Part shown: piece by piece, positions 28,331 to 41,125 of the stretch
How positions within the stretch are numbered: the first letter of the stretch is position 1
Layout: every line of letters begins with the position of its first letter
Source: Superficieibacter sp. 1612_C1
GTDB lineage: Bacteria > Pseudomonadota > Gammaproteobacteria > Enterobacterales > Enterobacteriaceae
DNA: 64,000 bases
Direction of reading: 5' to 3'
NCBI RefSeq assembly: GCF_015234305.1
Contig: NZ_JADGMI010000001.1
Location: 1,054,001 to 1,118,000 of the forward strand
Notes under the pieces: generated by a model
Told to the model about the DNA's origin: nothing
Database searches by the model: none
Seen by the model: the letters and a program-made list of their open reading frames with translations, nothing else
Program-made: the position numbers and the translations under genes

Positions 28331-30376
<2,046 letters not shown>

Positions 30377-30383
30377 GGGGTAA

Positions 30384-31775
<1,392 letters not shown>

Positions 31776-31799
31776 CACGCCATTCAGGTATTCCGCAAA

Positions 31800-31826
31800 A
31801 ACCGCTCTTCGGAGCGGTTTTTTTTG
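31800..31826 (+). terminator. Intrinsic terminator of pntAB
   Basis: Stem ACCGCTC/GAGCGGT with a TTCG tetraloop followed by eight or more T residues, starting 25 bases after the pntB stop. Confidence 0.93.
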
Positions 31827-31888
31827 GCTCGCGCATGGTATTGTTAATGGTGGGTAGCGAAGATGTTTCTCTAAAAGGAAGACTGACC

Positions 31889-32149
31889 ATGATAATGGCA
31901 AAGCTGAAAAGCCGAAACGGGAAGAAATTTATCGCGGGAGTCGTGCTGGTGTTTATCACGGCACTGGCGGTCGTAGGGCGGGCGACCATTGTCGGCGTGA
32001 TCCAGCAATATAACATTCCACTGGCCAACTGGACGCCGTCCATGTTTGTGATTCAGTCGGCAATGATCTGCGTCTACAGCCTGGTTTTCACCATTCTGCT
32101 GTCGATCCCGCTGGGTATTTATTTTCTCGGCGGTGACGAAAGCCACTAA
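31889..32149 (+). CDS. ynaJ: Small inner membrane protein YnaJ (DUF2534)
   Basis: An 86-residue protein with two membrane helices (about residues 15-33 and 50-77), matching E. coli YnaJ from MIMAKLKSRNGKKF to the end IPLGIYFLGGDESH. Function unknown. The ATG at 31889 has AAGGAAG ahead; the frame extends 18 codons further upstream without similarity. It neighbours uspE and is convergent with it, as in E. coli. Confidence 0.9.
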   Translation: MIMAKLKSRNGKKFIAGVVLVFITALAVVGRATIVGVIQQYNIPLANWTPSMFVIQSAMICVYSLVFTILLSIPLGIYFLGGDESH

Positions 32150-32150
32150 A

Positions 32151-32178
32151 AAAGACCCGGCTTGCCGGGTCTTTTTCG
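32151..32178. terminator. Bidirectional terminator between ynaJ and uspE
   Basis: An 11-bp stem (32151-32161 with 32164-32174), a two-base loop, A-rich on the left and T-rich on the right. It serves both convergent genes. Confidence 0.92.
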
Positions 32179-32179
32179 T

Positions 32180-33130
32180 TTAATCGTCTTCGTCGTCATC
32201 CAGCTCCACCGGAGTCTGGTACTGGTCAGGTTTGATCACCAGCAGGTCGCAGCGCAGGTGATCGATAACCTGTTCAGCCGTGTTGCCCAGAAACGCGGCG
32301 GAAATACCGGTACGACCCACTGTGCCGAGAACCACAATCCCGGCCTGTAAATGCTCAGCCAGATCGGGAATGACCTCTTCGGGCAAGCCTTTCTCTACGT
32401 GCGTCATGTTTTCGCTAATGCTGAACTTCTGGCGCAGCGCTTTCATCGCCAGCAAATGTTGCCCACGGATCGCATCGTTGTACACGCTGGGGTCAAAGTC
32501 GGGGAATTCGATAGCAATATTGATAGGCGTAACGGGGTAGGCCCCGCCGAGATGCACTTCGGTATGATTTACGTGTTCTGCCAGGCTGATGGTCTCTCTG
32601 ACCAGTTTTTCGTTGAGGGAGTTGTGGTACTCCTCTTCACTGGCAAGATTGACCGCCACCAGCGCTTTACCGCCTTCCGGCCACGGCTGATCTTTAACCA
32701 TCCATACCGGGCACGGACATTTACGCAGCAGGTGCCAGTCGGTAGGGGTAAAAATCACCGACTCCAGCTTGTCGTGCTGGTGGGTCATTTTCAGCAGCAA
32801 ATCGTGATCGCCGCTAATCACTTCCTGAATAATCGCTTCAAATGGTCGGTTATGCCAGACCACTTTGATATCGATAGGAACGCCGGATTCCAGGTAGAAT
32901 TTTGCCTGCTCGCGGATCCAGGCGGTACGTTGACTAATGACGCCCTGACGCATTGCGGTGCGCTCGTCCGGGGAGAGAAGGGTGGTCATCTCATACGAAA
33001 AATCGTAGATCGGCAGGAAGGCTTTGATGCGGCCACCAATCCGTTGATGCAAATAAACGGCACGCCGTAATGCGGGTTGATCGTCCTGATTCGGGTCGAT
33101 AGCGACCAGCATATTTTGATATTTTGCCAT
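32180..33130 (-). CDS. uspE: Universal stress protein UspE
   Basis: A 316-residue protein of two tandem Usp domains, the second ending with the family motif [25 protein letters not shown]. UspE is induced on growth arrest and affects motility, adhesion and oxidative stress survival in E. coli. The acidic tail (ELDDDEDD) is conserved. The ATG at 33128-33130 has GGAG ahead and gives the E. coli length; nine upstream codons are not conserved. It lies just downstream of fnr on the same strand, 141 bases away. Confidence 0.96.
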   Translation of the reverse strand: MAKYQNMLVAIDPNQDDQPALRRAVYLHQRIGGRIKAFLPIYDFSYEMTTLLSPDERTAMRQGVISQRTAWIREQAKFYLESGVPIDIKVVWHNRPFEAIIQEVISGDHDLLLKMTHQHDKLESVIFTPTDWHLLRKCPCPVWMVKDQPWPEGGKALVAVNLASEEEYHNSLNEKLVRETISLAEHVNHTEVHLGGAYPVTPINIAIEFPDFDPSVYNDAIRGQHLLAMKALRQKFSISENMTHVEKGLPEEVIPDLAEHLQAGIVVLGTVGRTGISAAFLGNTAEQVIDHLRCDLLVIKPDQYQTPVELDDDEDD

Positions 33131-33271
33131 AGTGGGTCTCCTTACAACTGTCGCCACAGTCTGTAACTACAAGATAACTCATCTATGTAAAATGAAACAG
33201 GGGATCACCCTCGCCAGATCAATAAATCAGAAAAATATAATATCTGGCGAAGGGAGGATATATCGGGGAAA

Positions 33272-34024
33272 TCAGGCGGGATTACGGCTATGGCCCGCCA
33301 GCTGTGCCAGCGTGTCATTATTTTCGATGGTGATGTATTTACCCTTCACCGCCAGCATGCCGCTTTTCTGAAAACGCCCCAGCAGGCGGCTGATGGTTTC
33401 AACCGTCAGGCCCAGATAGTTGCCGATATCGCCACGGGTCATGGTCAGACGGAACTCGCGCGGTGAAAAGCCCCGCTGAGCGAAACGACGAGAGAGGTTG
33501 TAAATAAAGGCCGCCAGACGCTCTTCAGCGTTCTTTTTCGACAGCAGCAGGATCATGTCCTGATCGCCCTTAATTTCGCCACTCATCAGACGCATCATTT
33601 GCTGACGCAGGTTCGGCATTTTCCCCGAGAGATCGTCCAGCGTCTCAAAGGGAATTTCACAGACCATTGAGGTTTCAAGCGCCTGGGCAAAGCTCGGATG
33701 ATGACCGGTGCCAATGGCATCAAAGCCAACCAAATCGCCGGCCAGATGAAAACCGGTGATCTGCTCATCACCCTGCTCGGTGATGGTGTAGCTTTTAATG
33801 GTGCCAGAACGGATAGCGTACAGCGATTTCAGTTCATCACCCGCTTTAAACAGCGTCTGACTTTTCTGGATGGGCTTTTTTCGCTCGATAATATTATCGA
33901 GCTGATCAAGCTCATGCTCATTCAGCGTGAAGGGGATGCAAAGCTGGCTGATACTGCAATCCTGACAATGGATTGCACAACCGCCAGACTGAATGCGCCG
34001 TATAATTCGCTTTTCCGGGATCAT
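33272..34024 (-). CDS. fnr: Oxygen-sensing global regulator FNR
   Basis: A 250-residue CRP/FNR-family regulator that switches to anaerobic gene expression when its [4Fe-4S] cluster is intact. The N-terminal cysteines lie in [16 protein letters not shown] (C16, C20, C23, C29), with the fourth ligand C122 in SMVCEIPF. The recognition helix [11 protein letters not shown] carries the E/S/R residues that read TTGAT. It is nearly identical to E. coli FNR. The ATG at 34022-34024 (MIPEKRII) is the known start. A candidate FNR box overlaps its leader, and FNR-dependent genes such as ynfEFGH-dmsD lie in this window. Confidence 0.98.
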   Translation of the reverse strand: MIPEKRIIRRIQSGGCAIHCQDCSISQLCIPFTLNEHELDQLDNIIERKKPIQKSQTLFKAGDELKSLYAIRSGTIKSYTITEQGDEQITGFHLAGDLVGFDAIGTGHHPSFAQALETSMVCEIPFETLDDLSGKMPNLRQQMMRLMSGEIKGDQDMILLLSKKNAEERLAAFIYNLSRRFAQRGFSPREFRLTMTRGDIGNYLGLTVETISRLLGRFQKSGMLAVKGKYITIENNDTLAQLAGHSRNPA

Positions 34025-34043
34025 AGGTCTGCTCAGGCCGTTA

Positions 34044-34057
34044 TTGATATTGGTCAA
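34044..34057. promoter_or_regulatory. Candidate FNR box in the fnr leader
   Basis: TTGAT-ATTG-GTCAA, one mismatch to TTGAT-N4-ATCAA, 20 bases upstream of the fnr ATG. fnr is known to repress itself in E. coli. Confidence 0.6.
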
Positions 34058-34208
34058 TTTTATCATCTTTTTTGTGAGCAAGTAACCCTGCTGAAACAGC
34101 ATTGACTGAATAATGAAACGGTTGCAAAAAAGTTGAATTCATCCCCTTGATATTATTAAGGTTATGAAACAGGTGAGCGTAAAAACGCTGAAAACTACGC
34201 ACGTATAA

Positions 34209-34724
34209 TCAAAGCAAAAGATAGCCTTCATGGCGTAAAAGCCACTCTTTACGCTGTACGCCACCGGCATAACCGGTCATTGTGCCGTTGCTGCCAATCA
34301 CGCGGTGGCAGGGAACAACAATGCTCACCGGGTTGGATCCATTCGCGGCACCCACCGCTCTTGCGGCTCCGGCACGTCCCAGATGGGTAGCAAGTTGACC
34401 ATAATGCATCACCTGACCACATGGGATCTCGCGCAGCGTTTTCCACACTTCACGTTGAAAAGGGGTTCCGGCTGTTTCGGTAGGCAGGGTGTCAATAATT
34501 TCCAGATCACCAGCAAAATAGTCCGCCAGTTTTTGACTGAGGTTGCCTGGGTTGCTGGCATCTCTGCGTTGATAGCCCTCCTTTTTGTAGTGCAGATTGA
34601 GTAATAACTCCATCCGCGCGCTGTGTTCTTCCCATTCCACCGCGCGCAGGCGAAATTGTTCGTCGCATATCACCCATAATGCGCCAAGCGGTGTCGAAAT
34701 TTTATCCTGTAAAAGCGTCAGCAT
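34209..34724 (-). CDS. ogt: Methylated-DNA-[protein]-cysteine S-methyltransferase Ogt
   Basis: A 171-residue suicide repair enzyme that removes alkyl groups from O6-alkylguanine and O4-alkylthymine. The active-site cysteine is C139 in [10 protein letters not shown], and the helix-turn-helix region with [12 protein letters not shown] is present. The ATG at 34722-34724 has GAGGAG 7 bases ahead and gives exactly the E. coli length. The neighbouring fnr-ogt order is conserved in enterics. Confidence 0.96.
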   Translation of the reverse strand: MLTLLQDKISTPLGALWVICDEQFRLRAVEWEEHSARMELLLNLHYKKEGYQRRDASNPGNLSQKLADYFAGDLEIIDTLPTETAGTPFQREVWKTLREIPCGQVMHYGQLATHLGRAGAARAVGAANGSNPVSIVVPCHRVIGSNGTMTGYAGGVQRKEWLLRHEGYLLL

Positions 34725-35295
34725 TATTTTCTCCTCTGCCATAAAGGATAAATAATGTGCATCTTTTGTAATCGACGCAAGCATTACGTTTTGAGCTGGC
34801 TAATTGATCACAGCATCCGTAATTATGGATATGTCCAAAAATTCACCGCCATAATACATAAGTAGTATTTATGAATAAACAAGTGGGCTGACAAAGCAGC
34901 AACAGGAAACATAGCTGAGAGGGGGCATGGTAGCGAAAAACAGATAAAAAACAGAGCCTGCCGACATCCAACAGACTCCAGAGTGATTAAATAGTTGTAT
35001 CCTTAATTTCCACCACATTTATTTTCCGTGATGCGGATAACTTAAGTTATAACAAGTTGTTCATTATTTTCCAGCGATATCGGGTGATATATTTCACATA
35101 TTTTTAAGTTCGATCAATATATTAACCAGGGTTAATAACTATTAAGCTCTATTAAAGCTTTCGAATTAAGGAAGGGTGGAGAGTAACTGTTTTCCTGTAT
35201 CGCCCCGGAAACCGCCGGTAAAGAGTGTAAATCGTATTGAGCGTGGGGGGCCGCACCGCTATAGTGACCAGGTAGAGGTAGCCGGAGGAGTAGAC
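34725..35295. other. Intergenic region between ogt and smrA, no gene seen
   Basis: A 571-base AT-rich gap between divergent ogt and smrA. It should contain both promoters. The smrA frame runs open 40 codons upstream but without conserved sequence. In E. coli the abgRABT genes occupy this interval; no remnant of them was recognised here. Confidence 0.5.
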
Positions 35296-35859
35296 ATGAA
35301 CCTTGACGACAAATCGCTGTTCCTTGACGCCATGGAGGATGTCCAGCCGCTAAAACGATGTAGCGATGTTAAGTGGTATCCAAACCGGAATACTCGCGCC
35401 CCTGAGCGCATTGATTCCCTGCAACTGGATAATTTTCTGACCACCGGTTTTCTGGAGGTGATCCCGCTTGCGACACCGCTGGAATTCAAACGTGAAGGCT
35501 TACAAAATGGGGTGATCGATAAGCTGCGCCTCGGCAAATACAGCCACCAGGCCAGCCTGAATCTTCTTCGTCAGCCCGTCGAAAAATGCCGACAAAACGT
35601 CTTTGCTTTTATCACTCAGGCGCACAAAGATGGGTTACGCAACGTGCTGATTGTGCATGGAAAAGGGCGGGATGATAACGCTCACGCCAACATCATTCGC
35701 AGCTACCTCGCGCGATGGCTTGCTGAACTGGATGACGTACAGGCTTATTGCGTCGCCGCTGCGCAGCATGGTGGCAGCGGGGCGTGTTACGTGGCGCTAC
35801 GTAAATCCAGCGAGGCGAAGAGGGATAACTGGGAGCGTCATGCTAAACGCAGCCGGTGA
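35296..35859 (+). CDS. smrA: DNA endonuclease SmrA (Smr domain protein, YdaL)
   Basis: A 187-residue Smr-domain protein; E. coli SmrA nicks DNA. The Smr core is VLIVHGKGRDDNAHANIIRSYLARWL (shown in the sequence around residues 121-146) and the C-terminal GGSGACYVALRK completes the domain. The ATG at 35296 follows GGAGGAG at good spacing and gives the E. coli length; an upstream ATG at 35176 adds 40 unconserved residues. It is convergent with ydgD, 6 bases away. Confidence 0.93.
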   Translation: MNLDDKSLFLDAMEDVQPLKRCSDVKWYPNRNTRAPERIDSLQLDNFLTTGFLEVIPLATPLEFKREGLQNGVIDKLRLGKYSHQASLNLLRQPVEKCRQNVFAFITQAHKDGLRNVLIVHGKGRDDNAHANIIRSYLARWLAELDDVQAYCVAAAQHGGSGACYVALRKSSEAKRDNWERHAKRSR

Positions 35860-35865
35860 TCGCCC

Positions 35866-36672
35866 TTATTCTTCTTTCGCCAGTGCATCCAGTTTGTCGG
35901 TAAAGCCGGTCACCGCGATAGCGCGGTTATCGGCCCGCCAGCGATCTTTTGCGCCGGGCGCTGAGCTTTGAACCGCAATCAGTCGCCAGCCCTGTTCCGT
36001 TTTTAACATCAGCGGCGAACCGCTATCACCCGGAAGGGTGTCGCACTGATGAGACAGCACAGAGTTTTGTGCCCAGCCCGTCACAATACAATCCTGGTGG
36101 CTATACAGATCGTCAAGGTGATCTACCGGATAACCTGACTGCGTGACTTTGCGGTCTGCCGCTTTGAGGGCAGCGGTCAGGTCGGCTTTACTCCCCTGAA
36201 ACAGAGGCAGAGGCGTAATACCTGAAGGCGGGTAGCGAAGCACGATCAGCCCAAAGTCCCAGGATGCGGCAGCGGGGGGCACGATCCAGCCTTCGCCATC
36301 TGGCGTCAGGCGTTTACCCAATCCTGGGTCGACCCGGCCTTCAATCCCATGTATCTCATAGCGCCAGAGTCCTTTCTGCGACACAAAACGCAGCGCAACA
36401 GCGTTATCCATTTTGCCCTTCGGCGGTGTTAACAGGCAATGACCTGCGGTGAGCGCAAGATGGGGAGAAATGAGCGTCGCGGTACACAGGTTACCGCTGG
36501 CTGTTTCGAGTTGACCGATAGCATCCCAGGGAGATTCAGTGGGAGTGGTGACGTGCGTTCTGTCATCATGACCAAAAAATAGCGTTCTGATATCTTTGGC
36601 ACTCATCGTTTCATCAGCATGAGCAACAAAAGAAAGCAGAAGAGATCCTAACAGCACAACGGTTTTACGCAT
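35866..36672 (-). CDS. ydgD: Trypsin-like serine protease YdgD
   Basis: A 268-residue secreted protein with a signal peptide (about residues 1-20, [19 protein letters not shown]) and a chymotrypsin-fold domain. The catalytic histidine is in LTAGHCLL, the aspartate is probably in SWDFGLIVL, and the serine is in [10 protein letters not shown]. The triad therefore appears complete. The E. coli counterpart is a putative periplasmic peptidase with unknown substrate. The ATG at 36670-36672 is preferred because it starts the signal peptide; 15 upstream codons are open. Confidence 0.92.
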   Translation of the reverse strand: MRKTVVLLGSLLLSFVAHADETMSAKDIRTLFFGHDDRTHVTTPTESPWDAIGQLETASGNLCTATLISPHLALTAGHCLLTPPKGKMDNAVALRFVSQKGLWRYEIHGIEGRVDPGLGKRLTPDGEGWIVPPAAASWDFGLIVLRYPPSGITPLPLFQGSKADLTAALKAADRKVTQSGYPVDHLDDLYSHQDCIVTGWAQNSVLSHQCDTLPGDSGSPLMLKTEQGWRLIAVQSSAPGAKDRWRADNRAIAVTGFTDKLDALAKEE

Positions 36673-36772
36673 ATCACTCTCAGACGGGGTAATTATGATT
36701 ATTAAAAGTGAACCCAATGAGATAACTATAGACGGGACGCGAAGAAAGTGGGAGCAAAATCAGCGTGCTACA

Positions 36773-36856
36773 TTAATTCAGGAAAAGGTGGGTAGCAATA
36801 AGCGCGCATAAAATTAATGTAATCAGAATGAGCTCAAATCGATAGCGACGCAGCAT
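36773..36856 (-). CDS. ydgU: Small membrane protein YdgU (27 residues)
   Basis: A 27-codon gene reading MLRRYRFELILITLILCALI then ATHLFLN. It matches E. coli YdgU (RYRFEFILIILILCALI in the same position). One hydrophobic segment spans most of the protein. The ATG at 36854-36856 has GGAG 7 bases ahead. It lies between ydgD and asr on the same strand. Function unknown; too short to be found by ordinary length cut-offs. Confidence 0.85.
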   Translation of the reverse strand: MLRRYRFELILITLILCALIATHLFLN

Positions 36857-36870
36857 CACCGCTCTCCATA

Positions 36871-36896
36871 AAAATCGGCGCTGAACCAGCGCCGAT
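36871..36896 (-). terminator. Intrinsic terminator of asr
   Basis: A perfect 10-bp stem (in 36874-36896) with a 3-base loop, followed on the minus strand by TTTTAT, 30 bases after the asr stop. Confidence 0.88.
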
Positions 36897-36925
36897 GTGT
36901 TAATTATGCGGATCAGAGGCTGATA

Positions 36926-37273
36926 TTACGCAGCTGGCTGAGCCGCTGGTTTTGCCGCAGCAGGTTTTGCCGCGTTGTGTTTCACGGTTTTTTTGCTTTT
37001 CTTCGCAGCCTGCGCTTTCTGAGCAGCCGGTTTAGTCGCATCCTGTTTTACCGCTTTTTTGTGTTTCTTAGCGGCCTGAGCTTTCTGGTCAGCGGCCGGT
37101 TTGGCTGCTTTTTTATGTTTTTTGTGATGCGTGGTTTTGGTGGTCGTGGCGTGAGTCGTGGTGGTAGTGGTGGTCGCGGCTGGCGTTTGCGTGGTGCTGG
37201 TGGTTTCAGCAGCGAATGCAGCAGATGACAGACCCATAGCAGCGGCAACAACCAGAGCTAATACTTTTTTCAT
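36926..37273 (-). CDS. asr: Acid shock protein Asr
   Basis: A 115-residue exported, very basic protein induced strongly by acid. A signal peptide ([20 protein letters not shown], cut after AFA) is followed by Thr-rich sequence and repeats of the type [11 protein letters not shown], ending [10 protein letters not shown]. coli Asr is 102 residues, so the repeat region is a little expanded. The protein is processed in the periplasm and thought to buffer or shield at low pH. Transcription depends on RstA in E. coli, and a good RstA box lies about 104 bases upstream. Confidence 0.93.
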   Translation of the reverse strand: MKKVLALVVAAAMGLSSAAFAAETTSTTQTPAATTTTTTTHATTTKTTHHKKHKKAAKPAADQKAQAAKKHKKAVKQDATKPAAQKAQAAKKSKKTVKHNAAKPAAAKPAAQPAA

Positions 37274-37376
37274 TCTGATATCCTCGAATTGGTTTTTCAT
37301 GCAACCCCACTGCGGGGCCGTTGAAAACACTATATCCCTGAGTATTCAGCCTTTCCGTGAGTGTTTGGTTTCCGCG

Positions 37377-37390
37377 TGTAACCGTTTGTA
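37377..37390 (-). promoter_or_regulatory. RstA box in the asr promoter
   Basis: On the minus strand TACAAACGGTTACA, which matches the RstA consensus TACATNTNGTTACA at all but two fixed positions. A TATAGT -10 hexamer lies downstream at 37329-37334. asr is a known RstA target in E. coli, and rstA is encoded 12 kb away in this window. Confidence 0.8.
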
Positions 37391-37403
37391 CAACGCCACT
37401 CCG

Positions 37404-38654
37404 TTAACGTAATCGCCGGTGTAAAAGGGTGCCCACGATTAAGGCGACCGTGAGCATTAAGGCAATAAAACCGCCTACGCCATTCCAGCCGTAATTGTGC
37501 CAGAACAGACCGCCCAGGGTGCCTGCGATGCTGGAGCCAACATAATAGCTAAACAAGTACAGAGAAGAGGCCTGGCCGCGTGCACGCCGCGCACGCGGGC
37601 CAATCCAGCTGCTGGCGACAGAGTGGGCAGCAAAGAAACCCGCTGAAAACAGCAACATGCCAGCAAATATCAGCCACAGGGAGGAGAAAAGGGTCAGCAA
37701 CAGACCGATAAGCATTACCCCGGTCGAGAAGATCATCACCGGTCCCCGACCATAGCGCTGGGTTAGCGCGCCCGCTTTCGGCGAACTCCACGTGCCGGTC
37801 AGATAGGCTACAGAAAGGAGACCCACTACCGTCTGACTCAGTGACCACGGCGACAGCATTAATCGATAGCCAATATAATTAAACAGGGTCACAAACGACC
37901 CCATCAGCAAAAAACCTTCCAGGAACAGTAGCGGTAATCCTCTGTCATGCCAGTGCAGGCGAAAGTTCAGCACCAGGGTTTTAGGGCGCAACGATGAGGC
38001 TTTGAAATGCTGCGATTCCGGAAGGATTTTCCAGAACATAATGGCGGACGCCAGCGCGAAGCAGCCAATCGCCGCTAGCGCGATACGCCAGTTAAACAGA
38101 TCGGTGATCACCCCGCTCAACAGACGACCGCTCATCCCGCCAATCGAATTTCCGCTGATATACAGCCCCATTGAAAAGGCGACAAAACTTGGGTGGATCT
38201 CCTCGCTAAGATAGGTCATACCCACCGCCGCGACGCCGCTTAAGGCCAGCCCGGTTAATGCCCGCATGACCAGAATGCCATGCCAGCTGGTCATCATGGT
38301 GGAAAGCAGCGTACAGCAGGAGGCGAGCAGGAGGGCTGTAACCATCACTTTCTTGCGACCGATGGCATCCGACAGCGGGCCGGTGAATAACAATCCGATT
38401 GCCAGCATAGCCGTCGAAATGGAGAGCGAAATACTGCTGCTGGCAGGTGAAATGCCGAATTCGTGCGACAGCACTGGCAGAATGGGCTGAACACAATAGA
38501 GCAGGGCAAAGGTGGCCAGCCCGGCAGAAAAGAGGGCCAGGGTAACGCGAATAAACTGTCGGGTACCGCGCTGAATATATTTTGCAGGTTGCGATGAGGG
38601 CGTGGCGATCGCGTCGTTTTGCGGATTGGCATCGACGGTGGTTGTACGGCTCAA
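37404..38654 (-). CDS. ynfM: Major facilitator transporter YnfM
   Basis: A 416-residue, twelve-helix MFS protein close to E. coli YnfM (417), a putative arabinose-efflux-type transporter of unproven substrate. The MFS loop motif GPLSDAIGRKKVM is present. The most likely start is the TTG at 38652-38654, because AAGGA lies 7 bases ahead and the following residues (SRTTTVDA) match the E. coli start; an ATG at 38672 is the alternative. The LysR gene ynfL is divergent 107 bases away, the usual layout for a regulator and its target. Confidence 0.9.
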   Translation of the reverse strand: MSRTTTVDANPQNDAIATPSSQPAKYIQRGTRQFIRVTLALFSAGLATFALLYCVQPILPVLSHEFGISPASSSISLSISTAMLAIGLLFTGPLSDAIGRKKVMVTALLLASCCTLLSTMMTSWHGILVMRALTGLALSGVAAVGMTYLSEEIHPSFVAFSMGLYISGNSIGGMSGRLLSGVITDLFNWRIALAAIGCFALASAIMFWKILPESQHFKASSLRPKTLVLNFRLHWHDRGLPLLFLEGFLLMGSFVTLFNYIGYRLMLSPWSLSQTVVGLLSVAYLTGTWSSPKAGALTQRYGRGPVMIFSTGVMLIGLLLTLFSSLWLIFAGMLLFSAGFFAAHSVASSWIGPRARRARGQASSLYLFSYYVGSSIAGTLGGLFWHNYGWNGVGGFIALMLTVALIVGTLLHRRLR

Positions 38655-38761
38655 TGGAGATTCCTTGCGCATTACGAAAAAATGAATATCACCTGACAAG
38701 GGTAGGAAATTGTAAATATTCTGTCTAATATATTAATAATCTCAATTGATACTTTTAAAAT

Positions 38762-39664
38762 ATGAATATTGAACTGCGTCACCTGCGCTATTTTATCGCG
38801 GTTGCCGAAGAGTTACATTTTGGCCGCGCCGCTGCCCGCCTGAATATCTCCCAGCCTCCGCTCAGCCAGCAAATTCAGATCCTCGAACAACAGATTGACG
38901 CGCGGCTGTTTAACCGAACGAATCGCAGCGTCAGTCTGACGGCAGCGGGCAAGCAGTTTCTTACCGACAGCCGGCAAATTTTAGCCGCGGTAGACGATGC
39001 CGCCTCGCGTGCCACCCGGCTGCATCAGGGGGAAGCCGGGGAAATACGCATCGGTTTTACCTCTTCTGCACCCTTTATCAAATCCGTTTCCGACACCTTG
39101 TCTTCCTTTCGTCTGGATTATCCGGATGTCCATATTCAGACGCGCGAAACCAATACCCGCGAACAGATAGCGCCCCTCAACGACGGTGCGCTGGATTTAG
39201 GGCTGATGCGTAATACGCAACTGCCGGACACCCTGAGCTGGCAGGCGATCCTTCATGAACCTTTACTGGCCATGATCCATCGTGAGCACCCTCTGGCCAG
39301 CCAGCGTGTCGTTTCTCTGGCCGAACTGGCGCGTGAGCCGTTTGTTTTCTTCGATCCCCACGTTGGAACAGGGCTATATGACGATATCCTGGGACTGATG
39401 CGCCGGTATGGTTTATCGCCGGTGATCACGCAGGAGGTAGGCGAAGCAATGACGATAATTGGCCTGGTGGCCGCCGGGCTGGGGGTATCAATTTTACCGG
39501 CCTCTTTCCGGCGCGTACAACTGGACGAAATGCGCTGGATACCCGTGCTCGAAAAAGATGCGGTTTCGCAAATGTGGCTGGTATGGGCGAATCATCGGAC
39601 GCTTAGTCCGGCAGCGATTCGCTTTAAAGAACGACTTTTAAGGGGTGCAAAAGCCCAAAAATAA
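38762..39664 (+). CDS. ynfL: LysR-family transcriptional regulator YnfL
   Basis: A 300-residue LysR-type regulator. The N-terminal winged helix reads LRYFIAVAEELHFGRAAARL then ISQPPLSQQI, and the C-terminal effector domain is of the CatR/BenM-like kind. E. coli YnfL (297) is the counterpart; ligand and targets are unknown. Its position divergent from ynfM suggests it controls that transporter, by inference. A 113-base gap separates it from mlc. Confidence 0.92.
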   Translation: MNIELRHLRYFIAVAEELHFGRAAARLNISQPPLSQQIQILEQQIDARLFNRTNRSVSLTAAGKQFLTDSRQILAAVDDAASRATRLHQGEAGEIRIGFTSSAPFIKSVSDTLSSFRLDYPDVHIQTRETNTREQIAPLNDGALDLGLMRNTQLPDTLSWQAILHEPLLAMIHREHPLASQRVVSLAELAREPFVFFDPHVGTGLYDDILGLMRRYGLSPVITQEVGEAMTIIGLVAAGLGVSILPASFRRVQLDEMRWIPVLEKDAVSQMWLVWANHRTLSPAAIRFKERLLRGAKAQK

Positions 39665-39777
39665 CGAAAAAATGTGCGTTAAATCACATGGCTAAGCAAA
39701 AAGTTGACGCCAGCTATTGAAGTGTTTCACCATAGCCTACAGATTATTTCGAAGCGCGAAAATAAAGGGAGTCAGCG

Positions 39778-40998
39778 GTGGTATCCGATAGTCAGCCAGG
39801 ACATATTGATCAGATTAAGCAAACCAATGCAGGAGCGGTTTATCGCCTGATTGATCAGCTTGGCCCGGTATCGCGTATTGATTTATCTCGTCTCGCACAG
39901 CTTGCTCCCGCCAGCATTACCAAAATCGTCCGTGAAATGCTGGAAGCGCACCTGGTCCAGGAAACGGAAATTCAGGATCCGGGAAGCCGTGGTCGTCCGG
40001 CCGTCGGCTTAAAAGTCGAAACTGACGCCTGGCACTACCTTTCTCTGCGCATTAATCGCGGCACCATCCAGATTGCACTGCGTGACTTAAGTAGCAAATC
40101 GGTGGCTGAAGAGGAACTTGAACTGCCGCTGGACGATCCGCAACCGTTATTAACCCGCATTGTCACCCATATCGACCAGTTTTTTATCCGCCATCAGCAT
40201 AAGCTCGAGCGCCTGACCGCTATTGCCATCACGCTACCCGGTATTATTGACACCGAAAATGGCATTGTGCACCGCATGCCGTTCTATCTGGATGTTAAAG
40301 AGATGCCGCTGGGTGAGACGCTGGAAAAACACACCGGTGTTCCCGTTTATATTCAGCATGATATCAGCGCCTGGACTATGGCTGAGCTGCTGTTTGGCGC
40401 GTCGCGCGGTGCGCGGGATGTGATTCAGGTCGTCATCGATCATAACGTGGGGGCCGGTGTGATCACTGATGGCAGGCTGCTGCACGCAGGGAGCAGTAGC
40501 CTGGTGGAAATAGGTCACACGCAGGTTGATCCGTGGGGAAAACGCTGTTACTGCGGCAATCATGGCTGTCTGGAAACCATTGCCAGTATTGAGAGCGTGC
40601 TTGAGCTTGCGCAGGCGCGAATGAGCCAGTCGATGAGCTCCCGGCTTCATGAGCAGCCGCTGACCGTCACCTCGTTATGCGAGGCGGCGCAGCAGGGGGA
40701 TTTGCTCGCCAAAGATATTATTAGCGGTGTCGGTACTCACGTTGGCCGCATCATTGCCATCATGGTGAATTTATTTAACCCACAAAAGATTTTGATCGGT
40801 TCGCCGTTCAATCAGGCGGCGGATACGCTGTTTCCCGCTATCGCAGACTGCATCCGCCAGCAGGCGTTGCCCGCCTACAGCCAGCATATTACGGTCGAAA
40901 GCACCCAATTTTCTAATCAGGGCACGATGGCCGGTGCCGCGCTGGTAAAAGACGCTATGTATAACGGATCGTTATTGATTCGTCTGTTGCAGGGTTAA
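39778..40998 (+). CDS. mlc: Mlc (DgsA), ROK-family glucose-responsive repressor
   Basis: A 406-residue repressor of ptsG, ptsHI, manXYZ and malT, sequestered by dephosphorylated PtsG when glucose is taken up. The winged helix lies near residues 20-60. The ROK zinc site is in EIGHTQVDPWGKRCYCGNHG (one histidine and the CYCGNHGC cysteines). Translation starts at a GTG (39778), as expected from alignment with E. coli Mlc at identical length. Confidence 0.96.
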   Translation: MVSDSQPGHIDQIKQTNAGAVYRLIDQLGPVSRIDLSRLAQLAPASITKIVREMLEAHLVQETEIQDPGSRGRPAVGLKVETDAWHYLSLRINRGTIQIALRDLSSKSVAEEELELPLDDPQPLLTRIVTHIDQFFIRHQHKLERLTAIAITLPGIIDTENGIVHRMPFYLDVKEMPLGETLEKHTGVPVYIQHDISAWTMAELLFGASRGARDVIQVVIDHNVGAGVITDGRLLHAGSSSLVEIGHTQVDPWGKRCYCGNHGCLETIASIESVLELAQARMSQSMSSRLHEQPLTVTSLCEAAQQGDLLAKDIISGVGTHVGRIIAIMVNLFNPQKILIGSPFNQAADTLFPAIADCIRQQALPAYSQHITVESTQFSNQGTMAGAALVKDAMYNGSLLIRLLQG

Positions 40999-41125
40999 CA
41001 AATATTTACTGATAACCTAAAAATTGCGCTAACTCAAATTAGCCACTGACATCTTCACTTAGACTTTCTCCACCCTGATCCATTAATCAGAATGATATTT
41101 ACCCGATTCAACGGTGGAGTGAATC

